DNA of 64,000 nucleotides from JADJLQ01 sp044227925 (GTDB lineage: Bacteria > Bacteroidota > Bacteroidia > Chitinophagales > Saprospiraceae), in contig JBGAVW010000004.1 in NCBI GenBank assembly GCA_044227925.1, forward strand, positions 1 through 64,000. The letters run 5' to 3'. Position numbers and translations under genes: made by a program. The notes beneath the pieces were generated by a model. That model made no database searches. It had not been told where the DNA came from and saw only the letters and a program-made list of their open reading frames with translations. Positions 17,668 through 26,079 of the stretch are shown here, piece after piece. The first letter of the stretch is position 1. Every line of letters starts with the position of its first letter.

Positions 17668-19110
17668 ATGAGTAATGAAAATCACACTTCAATGATTTTA
17701 GTAACCAATCTTACTGTAAAACGAAATGATCAGGTAATACTTTCTGATATCAGTTTCTCACTGGGCGCAAATGAACATCTGGCCATAATTGGAAATGCAG
17801 CCAGTGGTAAAACAACCCTGGGGAAAGCCATCGCAAACAAGATATTTTTTGAAGGGAAGGTTAATTTTTTCTTGCCTCAGCTGCCTAAGATAGTATTTAT
17901 AGAACAACAGCACGGGTTAAAAAATAAGGTAAATACTACGGACATGTATTACCAACAGCGATTTAATTCGTTTGATGCTGAAGATACAATTACGGTACAT
18001 GAATATTTTTTAAATCATCAACGTGCATTGGAAATCATCGGTGAATTAAACTTGGAGTATTTATTACACAGACCACTGATCCAGCTGTCGAATGGGGAAA
18101 ACAAGAAAATACAATTAGCTAAACATCTGTCGGAAAATCCGGATATTATTATACTGGATAATCCATTTCTCGGTCTTGACATAGATACACGAAAATTTCT
18201 AAATCTGTATTTAAATAAACTTAGCAAGGAGGGAAAAATTTGTATTTTGATTACCAGTCCTCTTGAAATCCCTGACTTCATCAATAGGGTATTGGAGTTG
18301 CGTGCCGGGAAAATGATGTTCTTCGAAACGAGGCAGAATTATATTTATCAACAGAGCAAAAAACAATTCAATACTCCTATTCACAATAAACCAATTCCTA
18401 CAAATCACCTTTACATTTACGATGATTTCAGTCATGCTGTGGATATGAAGGATGTGAATATAAAATACGGTGAAGTAAAATTACTTGAACAAATCAACTG
18501 GACCATCAAACGAGGTGAACGATGGCATCTTAAAGGGCATAACGGTGCAGGTAAGTCGACTTTACTCAGCTTGATTACAGGTGATAACCCCCAGGCATAT
18601 GCCATTAATTTGTCTTTATTTGACAGGAGGCGAGGTACAGGCGAATCCATATGGGATATAAAGAAAAAAATTGGATTCTTATCTCCGGAATTACATCTGT
18701 ATTATGAAAAAACAACTACTTTTTCAAATACCATTGGTTCAGGCTTTTTTGACTCCATTGGTTTGTTTCAAAAATTAACAGAAAGTCAGCAAAATTTGGT
18801 AGACGAATGGATCGAATGTATAGGCTGCAAAAATATAAAAGATAAATATTTGTATGAGCTATCCATAAGCCAACAACGTATGGCCTTATTGACAAGGGCT
18901 TTTATTAAGAACCCACCGCTTTTAATACTTGACGAACCGTGTCAGGGGCTGGATCAAATACAAAAAAAGGATATGCTTGAATTGATTGATGCCGTAGGTC
19001 AGGATCCATCTAAAACCTTAATTTATGTAAGCCACTATGATGATGAAATTCCGCGTTGTATAACGAAATCCTTGCATTTGAAGGAAGGAAAATTGGAAAT
19101 GGTCGAATAA
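17668..19110 (+). CDS. Tandem ABC ATPase, ModF-like
   Basis: The 480-residue protein has two ABC ATPase domains and no membrane segments, like ModF/PhrA proteins; the function of this group is poorly known. Domain 1 has GNAASGKTT, signature LSNGENKK and a Walker B reading IILDNPF, with Asn where the catalytic Glu normally is. Domain 2 has GHNGAGKST, a divergent signature LSISQQR and a normal ILDEPCQGLD. The two deviations fall in the same composite ATP site, so one site is probably non-catalytic. I use the ATG at 17668; a GTG at 17659 would add three residues. No permease gene is adjacent. Confidence 0.87.
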   Translation: MSNENHTSMILVTNLTVKRNDQVILSDISFSLGANEHLAIIGNAASGKTTLGKAIANKIFFEGKVNFFLPQLPKIVFIEQQHGLKNKVNTTDMYYQQRFNSFDAEDTITVHEYFLNHQRALEIIGELNLEYLLHRPLIQLSNGENKKIQLAKHLSENPDIIILDNPFLGLDIDTRKFLNLYLNKLSKEGKICILITSPLEIPDFINRVLELRAGKMMFFETRQNYIYQQSKKQFNTPIHNKPIPTNHLYIYDDFSHAVDMKDVNIKYGEVKLLEQINWTIKRGERWHLKGHNGAGKSTLLSLITGDNPQAYAINLSLFDRRRGTGESIWDIKKKIGFLSPELHLYYEKTTTFSNTIGSGFFDSIGLFQKLTESQQNLVDEWIECIGCKNIKDKYLYELSISQQRMALLTRAFIKNPPLLILDEPCQGLDQIQKKDMLELIDAVGQDPSKTLIYVSHYDDEIPRCITKSLHLKEGKLEMVE

Positions 19111-19162
19111 CCTGACCTGAACAAAATAAAAGTTTTAATTTTAGTCCAGTTTTTGAATTTTC

Positions 19163-20380
19163 ATGCAATACATTCCACTTAAAATTTCTGGTATGGACGA
19201 GCGGTTTATGCTCAAAGTCGGCTTTAAAATAGACGATTTCGTGCCAGCCCTGAATTCATTTTCGTCCAAAAGCAGCCTGATTTCATATGATTTTCTTAAA
19301 ACAATCGAAGAATTTCCACCTCTGGGGCTAAGGCCTTTTTACGCCGGGCTATATACTGAAAGCAGAGAAGTTGTCGGCTTTTTTTTGTTTCAAATCAAGT
19401 ATTTTAAGGCCAATCAAAGTATAAAATTCGATCAGGACGATGATCTCTTTTGCAGAATACACTTAAAAATGAGATCTATTGTAGCAGGTCTCGTAGAATT
19501 CAATACTCTTATTTGCGGCAATTTATTATTGACCGGATCATATGGGTATTTGATGCATCACCCGTATACATTACATGAAAGTTTGATATACCAATTTGTA
19601 ATTGAAGAATCACAAGGTTGGCTGAGAGCGAATGGATACGATTGTAATGTAATTCTGGTAAAAGACTTTTTTTCTTCTCATAAAATCCTGGAAGAAAGCA
19701 CTTTCCACTCTTTTTCAATCCAGCCAAATATGATATTGGATTTACACCAGGACTGGACTGATTTTTCGCACTACCTGAACGCATTGCACTCAAAATATCG
19801 AATCAGGGTCAAGCGTGCTTTCAAAGCTGCTGAAAAAGTAGTTAAAAAGGAACTTACTTTTGATGAGGTGGAGGGCTTAAATGATCAACTCTATGCATTA
19901 TACAAGCAGACGGCCACGCATGCAGAGTTTAATTTACTTGACCTTCATCCAGAGTACTTCAAAGAACTAAAAAGAAATCTTAAGGATCGAGTTCATTTTT
20001 TTACTTACTCTATCGAAGGTAAATTATCAGCATTTTATACTGTTATAGAAGACAGATCAGAAGCCGAGGCACACTTTTTAGGTATCGATGAGGAACTCAA
20101 CAGAAAACATCAATTATACCTGAATATATTATTTGATATCATCCGATTTTCTATTCAACGGCAGTACCAAAGTATTCGGTTTGCACGCACAGCGATCGAG
20201 ATCAAAAGCAGTGTAGGGGCCAGGCCTTTTCCTATGACATGTTATATTAAACACCGTAGGGTGATCAACAATACTTTTGTGCCCTATGTTTTGGATTTTC
20301 TAAATCAAAAAAATGACTATATAATCCGGCATCCATTTAAAGAATCAGAGGAAGTGGGTTTGGATCTGATAAACAATTGA
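19163..20380 (+). CDS. GNAT-fold acyltransferase-like protein (BioF2/FemAB-like)
   Basis: The 405-residue soluble protein has a C-terminal half resembling GNAT/FemAB-type acyltransferases (PF13480-like). It contains KYRIRVKRAFKAAEKV, HFFTYSIEGKLSAFYTVIED and HFLGIDEELNRKHQLYLNILFD, in the order expected for that fold. The N-terminal half is not recognised. It lies 52 bases behind the ABC ATPase in the same direction and may be co-transcribed with it. The acceptor is unknown; related proteins act on amino sugars, lipids or peptidoglycan. Confidence 0.65.
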   Translation: MQYIPLKISGMDERFMLKVGFKIDDFVPALNSFSSKSSLISYDFLKTIEEFPPLGLRPFYAGLYTESREVVGFFLFQIKYFKANQSIKFDQDDDLFCRIHLKMRSIVAGLVEFNTLICGNLLLTGSYGYLMHHPYTLHESLIYQFVIEESQGWLRANGYDCNVILVKDFFSSHKILEESTFHSFSIQPNMILDLHQDWTDFSHYLNALHSKYRIRVKRAFKAAEKVVKKELTFDEVEGLNDQLYALYKQTATHAEFNLLDLHPEYFKELKRNLKDRVHFFTYSIEGKLSAFYTVIEDRSEAEAHFLGIDEELNRKHQLYLNILFDIIRFSIQRQYQSIRFARTAIEIKSSVGARPFPMTCYIKHRRVINNTFVPYVLDFLNQKNDYIIRHPFKESEEVGLDLINN

Positions 20381-20478
20381 CCATGCATTAATATGTTTTT
20401 AAGAGAGTTTGGTACGGAATTAACCAATTATTAAGTAAGATTTGTCGCTATTGGCACGTTTTTTACTAAAATAAGATC

Positions 20479-20661
20479 ATGAGACCTTCAGAGTTAAAAG
20501 AAAAAAATGATCGTGTAATAGCATTTACCCTCACTATCATCATTCATGCGGTGATTATCGCAGCTTTATTTTTCGTAGCAACTCCCAAATTCGAGGCTAA
20601 AAAAACGGAGCCGGTAAAGTCTGAAGTTTCAGCGAAAATAAAATTACCGGAGAAAGCATAA
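20479..20661 (+). CDS. Small single-helix membrane protein, TonB N-terminus-like
   Basis: This 60-residue protein has a charged 16-residue N-terminus, one helix (about residues 17-39, AFTLTIIIHAVIIAALFFVA) and a Lys/Pro/Glu-rich tail. The HAVIIAALFF helix plus linker resembles the N-terminal anchor of TonB-family energy transducers, including the His in the membrane segment, but the periplasmic TonB domain is absent. It is followed 27 bases later by a strong terminator, which supports an independently expressed gene rather than random ORF noise. The role is unknown. Confidence 0.65.
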   Translation: MRPSELKEKNDRVIAFTLTIIIHAVIIAALFFVATPKFEAKKTEPVKSEVSAKIKLPEKA

Positions 20662-20688
20662 TTCATAAATTAGGTTAATATTTCAATG

Positions 20689-20730
20689 AGCCTATATTCT
20701 TTTAAATGAATATAGGCTTTTTCTTTTTTA
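20689..20730 (+). terminator. Rho-independent terminator after the small membrane protein gene
   Basis: AGCCTATATTC (20689-20699) pairs perfectly with GAATATAGGCT (20708-20718) across an 8-base loop, followed by TTTTTCTTTTTT. This is a textbook intrinsic terminator. Confidence 0.92.
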
Positions 20731-20746
20731 CATCGCCAGCTAAAGG

Positions 20747-20754
20747 TATTTTTG
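20747..20754 (+). promoter_or_regulatory. -7 promoter element of the M16 peptidase gene
   Basis: TATTTTTG matches TAnnTTTG exactly and lies 17 bases after the preceding terminator and 20 bases before the TTG start codon. The predicted transcript start is near 20760. Confidence 0.55.
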
Positions 20755-20774
20755 TGCTTTAACCCGATTATACA

Positions 20775-22052
20775 TTGTTAGTATTTGAAAGAAAGGTGCT
20801 GAAAAATGGGCTGCACGTTGTGTTGCATCATGATCCGACCAATCCATTAGCCTCTGTGGATTTGCATTACAAAGTAGGCTCCAGAGACGATCATAAAAGT
20901 CAAACCGGAATGGCTCACTTATTCGAGCATCTTATGTTTGCCGGGACTAAAAAATTTCCATCATATGATAAAGTAATACAAAATGCCGGAGGGGAAAATA
21001 ATGCCTTCACTACAAACGACAGTACAAATTATCATATTACATTACCTTCCGTAAACATAGAGCTTGCATTAATGGTTGAGAGCGATAGAATGCGAAATCT
21101 CAAGATCAGCAATAAAGTCTTTGAGCGTGAAAAAAACGTTGTACTGGAAGAATTTAAAGAAACATGTCTGAATAAACCGTATGGAGACAGTTTTCATTTG
21201 ATTTGTAAATTAGCTTATAAGCATCATCCGTACAGGTGGCCCGTGATAGGTATGAATGCGAGATCCATTTCCAAATTAAAATTAAGTGAGGCACTCCGGT
21301 TTTACAAAACATATTATCAGCCGTCTAATGCGATCTTATCTATTAACAGTAATGTAGATAACGCGTCATTATTTAAACTCATTGAAAAGCACTTTGGGTC
21401 AATACCTTCTGCCAAAGTGGTGAAGAAATCGTATCCCATTGAGACCGGTCATACCAGTTTGCAAAAAACTATTGCCAGGAAAAAGGCCCCTGCTGAAGCC
21501 ATTTATATGGCATTCAACATGGCTGACAGATTGCACAAAGATTTTTACGTGGCTGATGTGATTAGTGATATTCTAAGTAATGGTCATTCCACCAGGTTGC
21601 TTAAAAATCTGTTGCGTGGTAAAAAAATGGTAAGCACTATTGACGCCTACATTACAGCCAGCCTGGATCCCGGATTGTTTATCATAGAAGCAAAATTGAT
21701 ACCCGGTAAATCAATGAAAGAGTTGGAAAAGTACATATGGAAAGAACTTGAATTGTTAAAAAAAGTGGTTCTAAAAAAACGTGAACTCACTAAAATTAAA
21801 AACACCATTGAGTCATCCTTGGTGTTCAGTGAGATCAACGGTTTGAACCGGGCTATAACACTGGGCTTTTTTGAAATGCTGGGAGATGCCCATCGGGCAA
21901 ATGAAGAAGGAAAAATATATCAAAGTCTTACCCCTGCAGATGTACAGGCAACAGCCAGAAGAATTTTTCAGAGAAAAAATTGCAGTATTGTATATTATAA
22001 AAGATCTGCGGATGGTCAGGGTTTTTTTGAAGAAGATGAGGATGAAGATTGA
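20775..22052 (+). CDS. M16 zinc peptidase (insulinase/processing-peptidase type)
   Basis: The 425-residue protein has the inverted zinc motif HLFEH followed by LMFAGT, then NAFTTNDSTNYH and LEEFKETC, all typical of active M16B peptidases. No signal peptide is present. The first possible start after an in-frame TAA is the TTG at 20775, and the family N-terminus (VLKNGLHVVLHHDP) begins right after it, so a TTG start is likely. The C-terminus is an acidic tail (FFEEDEDED). Many Bacteroidota carry an active/inactive M16 pair; here no partner is adjacent. The stop codon abuts that of the converging gene. Confidence 0.92.
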   Translation: MLVFERKVLKNGLHVVLHHDPTNPLASVDLHYKVGSRDDHKSQTGMAHLFEHLMFAGTKKFPSYDKVIQNAGGENNAFTTNDSTNYHITLPSVNIELALMVESDRMRNLKISNKVFEREKNVVLEEFKETCLNKPYGDSFHLICKLAYKHHPYRWPVIGMNARSISKLKLSEALRFYKTYYQPSNAILSINSNVDNASLFKLIEKHFGSIPSAKVVKKSYPIETGHTSLQKTIARKKAPAEAIYMAFNMADRLHKDFYVADVISDILSNGHSTRLLKNLLRGKKMVSTIDAYITASLDPGLFIIEAKLIPGKSMKELEKYIWKELELLKKVVLKKRELTKIKNTIESSLVFSEINGLNRAITLGFFEMLGDAHRANEEGKIYQSLTPADVQATARRIFQRKNCSIVYYKRSADGQGFFEEDEDED

Positions 22053-23471
22053 TCAAAGTTTTATGGATACTGGTCCGGATCGCGGGCCCATGACTTCTAT
22101 CCGGGTAACTCCTTCTTCTTTTAACCTTCTTTTTTGATCGCTAGATAAATTGAGCAAATAATTATTTGAAATTTCATTTATATTCTCCAAAGGGCCCAAG
22201 CTGTCCGTTTTTAATCCATATGCCAATTTTATTCTTCGGTACCACTCTTCAAGACATTCGCCATTATGAGGTATGGCTTTCCAATCTATATAGGTACTTT
22301 GCCCGGAATAGAATTTAAATTCTGTAAATGCAGGTGATACGATATAAAGATCACCTGGTTTGCTTTCTCTTTTCAAATACAGTGCATAATCCATATTCGC
22401 ATTCTTGTTAAATAAGGAATTATTCGATCCCGTATTTTGAATGAATCTAAACACAATAAAAAGAAAAGACAAAGAAATGATTAATTTTTTTATATGCCCT
22501 TGAATAAGCCAGGATGATAAATTGCTGATGATCACTAAAAAACTAAAAAATTTAAGCCAAATAGTTGCTTTAAACCATTGTGTTTGAATGGCTAGTTTTG
22601 GTGAAATGGTCAGTACTATTGAATATATAATACATCCTGCCAGTACAAGTGCTGATAGCTTAAATAGTCTTCGGTCTATTGTCCTCCAGTAATAAGTTCC
22701 TATAAGGAATAGGGGAATAAGTAATATATAGTTTCTAAGTCCGAAATGGGCTGGAAAAAAATGATGAGCATTACGCAAAAGCATTATTTCCGCAAATTCC
22801 TCCGGGCTTAACCCGGAATTTAAGTCCCTGACCAGGAAAAAAATATAAGGGGATACCAAAGCTATAGAAAGAACCAAATAGCCAATGTACAATCTCGTAT
22901 TTAATAAAGCCGCAGATAATAGTACAATCTGAAAGCCGGCAACCGGATGAAAATAGGTGGCGATTACTGCTAGCATAGATGAAATGAACCACCTGGAATT
23001 ATAAGCATGCCATAACGCCCAGATGCCTAATGATTTTGAAATAAGGCTGCCACAAACCATATTATAATATAATTCGTTACCGCCTAAATTAATATTATAT
23101 GACAAGATCAAAGTTGCAAAGCCTGTGAGCAAAACCAATTTGTGGTCTTCAATAAATTTTGATGCCCAGGTAAAAATTCCCGAAATCAGTACTATACTGC
23201 AAATGGCATGAATAATGAAAAATAGAACTTTCCAGGTATTTTCTGGAAATAAAGCAATACAATGACTTAGAATAAATCTTTCGTTAATTCGCTGACTTAA
23301 ACAATTTACATAAAAATCCTGTGTAAAAACTGTGGGTTGCCGGATATGTACAGCATACGGCATAAAATCCATCTGGTCATTGCCTCCATAGATGTACCCA
23401 TAAGTAATAAGCAAAACAAGATAGGTTAAAGTCGATGGTAGCCAGTAGGGTAGAGTATGGTTGGATGTCAT
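22053..23471 (-). CDS. Polytopic membrane protein of unknown function
   Basis: The 472-residue protein has roughly ten hydrophobic segments across residues 10-370, then a soluble tail of about 100 residues (SKPGDLYIVSPAFTEFKFYS onward). That tail resembles the extracytoplasmic end of some GT-C-like or DUF6798-type membrane proteins. I cannot name a family securely. It is the last gene of a minus-strand cluster, 25 bases after ddl, with zero bases between its stop codon and that of the converging M16 gene. Confidence 0.8.
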   Translation of the reverse strand: MTSNHTLPYWLPSTLTYLVLLITYGYIYGGNDQMDFMPYAVHIRQPTVFTQDFYVNCLSQRINERFILSHCIALFPENTWKVLFFIIHAICSIVLISGIFTWASKFIEDHKLVLLTGFATLILSYNINLGGNELYYNMVCGSLISKSLGIWALWHAYNSRWFISSMLAVIATYFHPVAGFQIVLLSAALLNTRLYIGYLVLSIALVSPYIFFLVRDLNSGLSPEEFAEIMLLRNAHHFFPAHFGLRNYILLIPLFLIGTYYWRTIDRRLFKLSALVLAGCIIYSIVLTISPKLAIQTQWFKATIWLKFFSFLVIISNLSSWLIQGHIKKLIISLSFLFIVFRFIQNTGSNNSLFNKNANMDYALYLKRESKPGDLYIVSPAFTEFKFYSGQSTYIDWKAIPHNGECLEEWYRRIKLAYGLKTDSLGPLENINEISNNYLLNLSSDQKRRLKEEGVTRIEVMGPRSGPVSIKL

Positions 23472-23496
23472 ACATTAGTCAATGACAAAACCAATA

Positions 23497-24480
23497 TTAT
23501 ACAAGGCAAGACTCAATCAGTGCTGAATAAAAATCCTTAAGTGTAGAACCACTTGCCCTGACTTGCTGTGGTACCAGGCTATTAGCGCTTTGGCCAGGTA
23601 CTGTATTGATTTCAAGCATATATGCCTTATCCTGATCGTGATTGTATATAAAATCGATCCGCACCACACCTTTGCAATTGAATATATGGTATAGTTTTAT
23701 AGCTTGTTTCTCTATTCGCTCCTTAATATGATTAGAAACAGGAGCAGGAGTGATTTCGTCGGCCATTCCGGTAGTATATTTTGCCTTATAATCAAAAAAA
23801 TCGGTCTTACTCCTTATTTCGGTGATCGGAAGTGGTATGATGATATTATTTTTTTTAAACACACCTATAGTGAGTTCAGTGCCGGAAATAAATTCTTCTA
23901 TTAGTATTTGATCGTCTTCTTTAAATGCTTTCGCCAGGGCATCTGGTAATTCGTTGGGTACATTCACTTTTGACATGCCTATGCTGGAGCCTCCATTATT
24001 GGGTTTTACAAAGGCAGGTAAGATGATGTTTTTTAGTATTTCTTCCGTGCTTGGATTATCCGATTTGAAATAATGAAGTGATTTTGCCACAGGTATTCCT
24101 GAGAAAGCAGCAAGGGCTACTGTATATCTTTTATTGAAAGTAATCGCTGATGTGGCCACATCACATGCGGTATAAGGTAAGCCAATCATATCAAAATATC
24201 CCTGGAGTTTACCATCTTCACCAGGAGTACCGTGGATGCCACACAATACTGCATCAAAATATAGTTTTTTCCCATCTATATCAATTGTAAAATCTTCCTT
24301 ATTTATTGGCAGGTTTACATTAGGCTGGGGATTATAAAACCAACCGTCTTTGCGAATGTCTATTTTGTACAGATCATATTTATCCCGGTCTACGTTGGCT
24401 TCTATTGTTTTAGCTGATTCGTAAGAGATGACTGCTTCACCGGAGTATCCTCCTGTTACAAATGCAATTTGCTTTTTCAT
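23497..24480 (-). CDS. ddl: D-alanine--D-alanine ligase
   Basis: Ddl makes the D-Ala-D-Ala dipeptide for peptidoglycan in the cytoplasm, using ATP. The 327-residue protein has the ATP-grasp layout: FVTGGYSGEAVISYESA at the N-terminus, HGTPGEDGKLQGYFD, KPNNGGSSIGMSKV, EEFISGTELTIGV and the metal/substrate segment MLEINTVPGQSANSLVPQQ. Length is normal. It sits between mqnB and a membrane protein gene on the minus strand, 39 bases after mqnB, so co-transcription is likely. Confidence 0.96.
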   Translation of the reverse strand: MKKQIAFVTGGYSGEAVISYESAKTIEANVDRDKYDLYKIDIRKDGWFYNPQPNVNLPINKEDFTIDIDGKKLYFDAVLCGIHGTPGEDGKLQGYFDMIGLPYTACDVATSAITFNKRYTVALAAFSGIPVAKSLHYFKSDNPSTEEILKNIILPAFVKPNNGGSSIGMSKVNVPNELPDALAKAFKEDDQILIEEFISGTELTIGVFKKNNIIIPLPITEIRSKTDFFDYKAKYTTGMADEITPAPVSNHIKERIEKQAIKLYHIFNCKGVVRIDFIYNHDQDKAYMLEINTVPGQSANSLVPQQVRASGSTLKDFYSALIESCLV

Positions 24481-24519
24481 AGAGTAAAATTAAGGATTAA
24501 CTTCATATTATAATAATTT

Positions 24520-25155
24520 TTAATATGATGTTTTATTTATTAGATTTAATGTGAGCAGAATTGCTTTCTCCAATGCTGAAATAGCAATGGGAATGTTCCA
24601 ATGGTCCCGATTTCGAGGCTCTACTTTGTTGGAAATTGCCCTGAGTTGTATGCAAGGGACTTGGTTTAATTTCATCGCTGCAAAAAATGCGGCACCTTCC
24701 ATTGATTCTATTTGAGGATGGTAAAGTTTTATCATTTTATCTATAGTGGGCTGATAGCCCGTTGCAGTTACAACGGTAACCGCATTGACTTCTGTATATC
24801 CGGTCAAATTTAAATTTATTTTATTGTTGATTTCCATAGTGGTAAATGGATTTAAATCGGTGATGAATGGCAAGTCGGCTAAATGCAATATAGCTCCATT
24901 TTTATCCTCAGAGCCTGAGAATGCGAACCGGTCTGTAACCACCTGTACTACATCGCCAATTTTTATATTTGGATCATATGAGCCGGCAATCCCAATTTGA
25001 ATAGCTAAATCAGGTGTATTTGTTGCAAGATATCGTCCCAGTGAATACGATGCCTGGGCTGTACCTACACCATGTACAAAGAGTTGTATCTCCTTCATTT
25101 TTTTGACAGATTCGGGAATTTCCATCTCTGTAGCAGCACATACCATTATTTTCAT
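24520..25155 (-). CDS. mqnB: Futalosine hydrolase
   Basis: MqnB removes hypoxanthine from futalosine in the alternative menaquinone pathway. The 211-residue protein is a nucleoside phosphorylase-fold enzyme related to MTA/SAH nucleosidase, with GVGTAQASYSLGRYLAT, IQIGIAGSYDPNIKIGDVV, ESMEGAAFFAAM and the futalosine-hydrolase-like RAISNKVEPRNRDHWNI. The presence of mqnC 11 kb away makes MqnB more likely than MTA/SAH nucleosidase. Its ATG overlaps the end of the upstream barrel gene by four bases. Confidence 0.9.
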   Translation of the reverse strand: MKIMVCAATEMEIPESVKKMKEIQLFVHGVGTAQASYSLGRYLATNTPDLAIQIGIAGSYDPNIKIGDVVQVVTDRFAFSGSEDKNGAILHLADLPFITDLNPFTTMEINNKINLNLTGYTEVNAVTVVTATGYQPTIDKMIKLYHPQIESMEGAAFFAAMKLNQVPCIQLRAISNKVEPRNRDHWNIPIAISALEKAILLTLNLINKTSY

Positions 25156-25991
25156 TCAGTTGGTTTATATAGATTTAATTTGACGCCAATGGAGGGGGAA
25201 AGTCCCATAGATTGATAAAAGCTAAAAGCCGTGTCAAGAAGTAGTCGCGAATTCAATTCTAATCCAATACCTGTCGAAAAACTCTGTGGATAGGTAGTGA
25301 TCCCTGTCCGGAAACAAATAGTTTTGATCATTTGGTATTCAATGCCAGCTTTAATATTTGCCTTTGAATGGATGCTTTTTTCTACTTCAGAACAAAAGTG
25401 GACCAATGAAGACATGGAATATTTGATACCAAGCAATAAAACATTCATTGCCATTTTCCCTTGCGTTGAATTACCCCTCAGTATTGTATGGTAGGAAAAT
25501 CCTGCTTGTATATTTTGAAGTATTTCATATTGGATACCCAATTGTATCATTCCAAAAGCAGATTTTTCTCTTTTTGGATCATTAAATTGGATAATCCCTC
25601 CGGAGGTTCCAATTGCGATTTTTTTTGACAAAGACATCCCATATCCGATCCTAAAGTTTAATTGATTGTATTCCGGCAAACCATAATACCCTGCTCCTAG
25701 TCCCAAACCTTCGTTAGAACCGAGCTTCAGACCGGCTACTATACTGCTTCCAATAATTCCTGAACCTGCGAACCTGTTTTCCGCATTAAAGGAAAATGTA
25801 GAATATTTAATATTTGCGAGACTGGCAGCATTTCCAGGAAAAGCTTCAGCATTATCCATTGCCACGGTCTGCCCTCCGATGCCGTAAAGCCTGGAAGAAT
25901 TTATTGGATTAAAAATAGACTGGCTATTTATTTCAATTGGCGATTGAAAATAAATAATGTACGCTATAATCAACCAATTCGTGGCTTTCAA
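25152..25991 (-). CDS. PorV/PorQ-like outer-membrane beta-barrel protein
   Basis: The 279-residue protein has a signal peptide (about residues 1-24) and a barrel of short strands (NSSRLYGIGGQTVAMDNAEAF at the start, GLGAGYYGLPEYNQLNFRIG and similar later). The N-terminal segment with NAASLANI resembles UPF0164/PorV/PorQ-type barrels of Bacteroidota, but no firm assignment to a T9SS component is possible. The only usable start that keeps the signal peptide is a TTG at 25991; the next in-frame Met is residue 46. It overlaps mqnB by four bases. Confidence 0.72.
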   Translation of the reverse strand: MKATNWLIIAYIIYFQSPIEINSQSIFNPINSSRLYGIGGQTVAMDNAEAFPGNAASLANIKYSTFSFNAENRFAGSGIIGSSIVAGLKLGSNEGLGLGAGYYGLPEYNQLNFRIGYGMSLSKKIAIGTSGGIIQFNDPKREKSAFGMIQLGIQYEILQNIQAGFSYHTILRGNSTQGKMAMNVLLLGIKYSMSSLVHFCSEVEKSIHSKANIKAGIEYQMIKTICFRTGITTYPQSFSTGIGLELNSRLLLDTAFSFYQSMGLSPSIGVKLNLYKPTE

Positions 25992-25996
25992 TAGGT

Positions 25997-26004
25997 CAAA
26001 TTTA
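25997..26004 (-). promoter_or_regulatory. -7 promoter element of the PorV-like/mqnB/ddl operon
   Basis: On the minus strand the sequence reads TAAATTTG, an exact TAnnTTTG match, ending five bases before the TTG start codon. The predicted transcript would start almost at the start codon. Confidence 0.45.
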
Positions 26005-26060
26005 TTCAGAATTTCTGTACTAGAGAGGAGTTCTATTTAATGGGTTATTTTATATGGAAC

Positions 26061-26068
26061 TATCTTTG
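26061..26068 (+). promoter_or_regulatory. -7 promoter element of the nuclease gene
   Basis: TATCTTTG matches TAnnTTTG and ends 11 bases before the ATG at 26080. It faces away from the minus-strand element at 25997-26004, giving a compact divergent promoter region of 88 bases. Confidence 0.5.
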
Positions 26069-26079
26069 AAGTTCAATTT

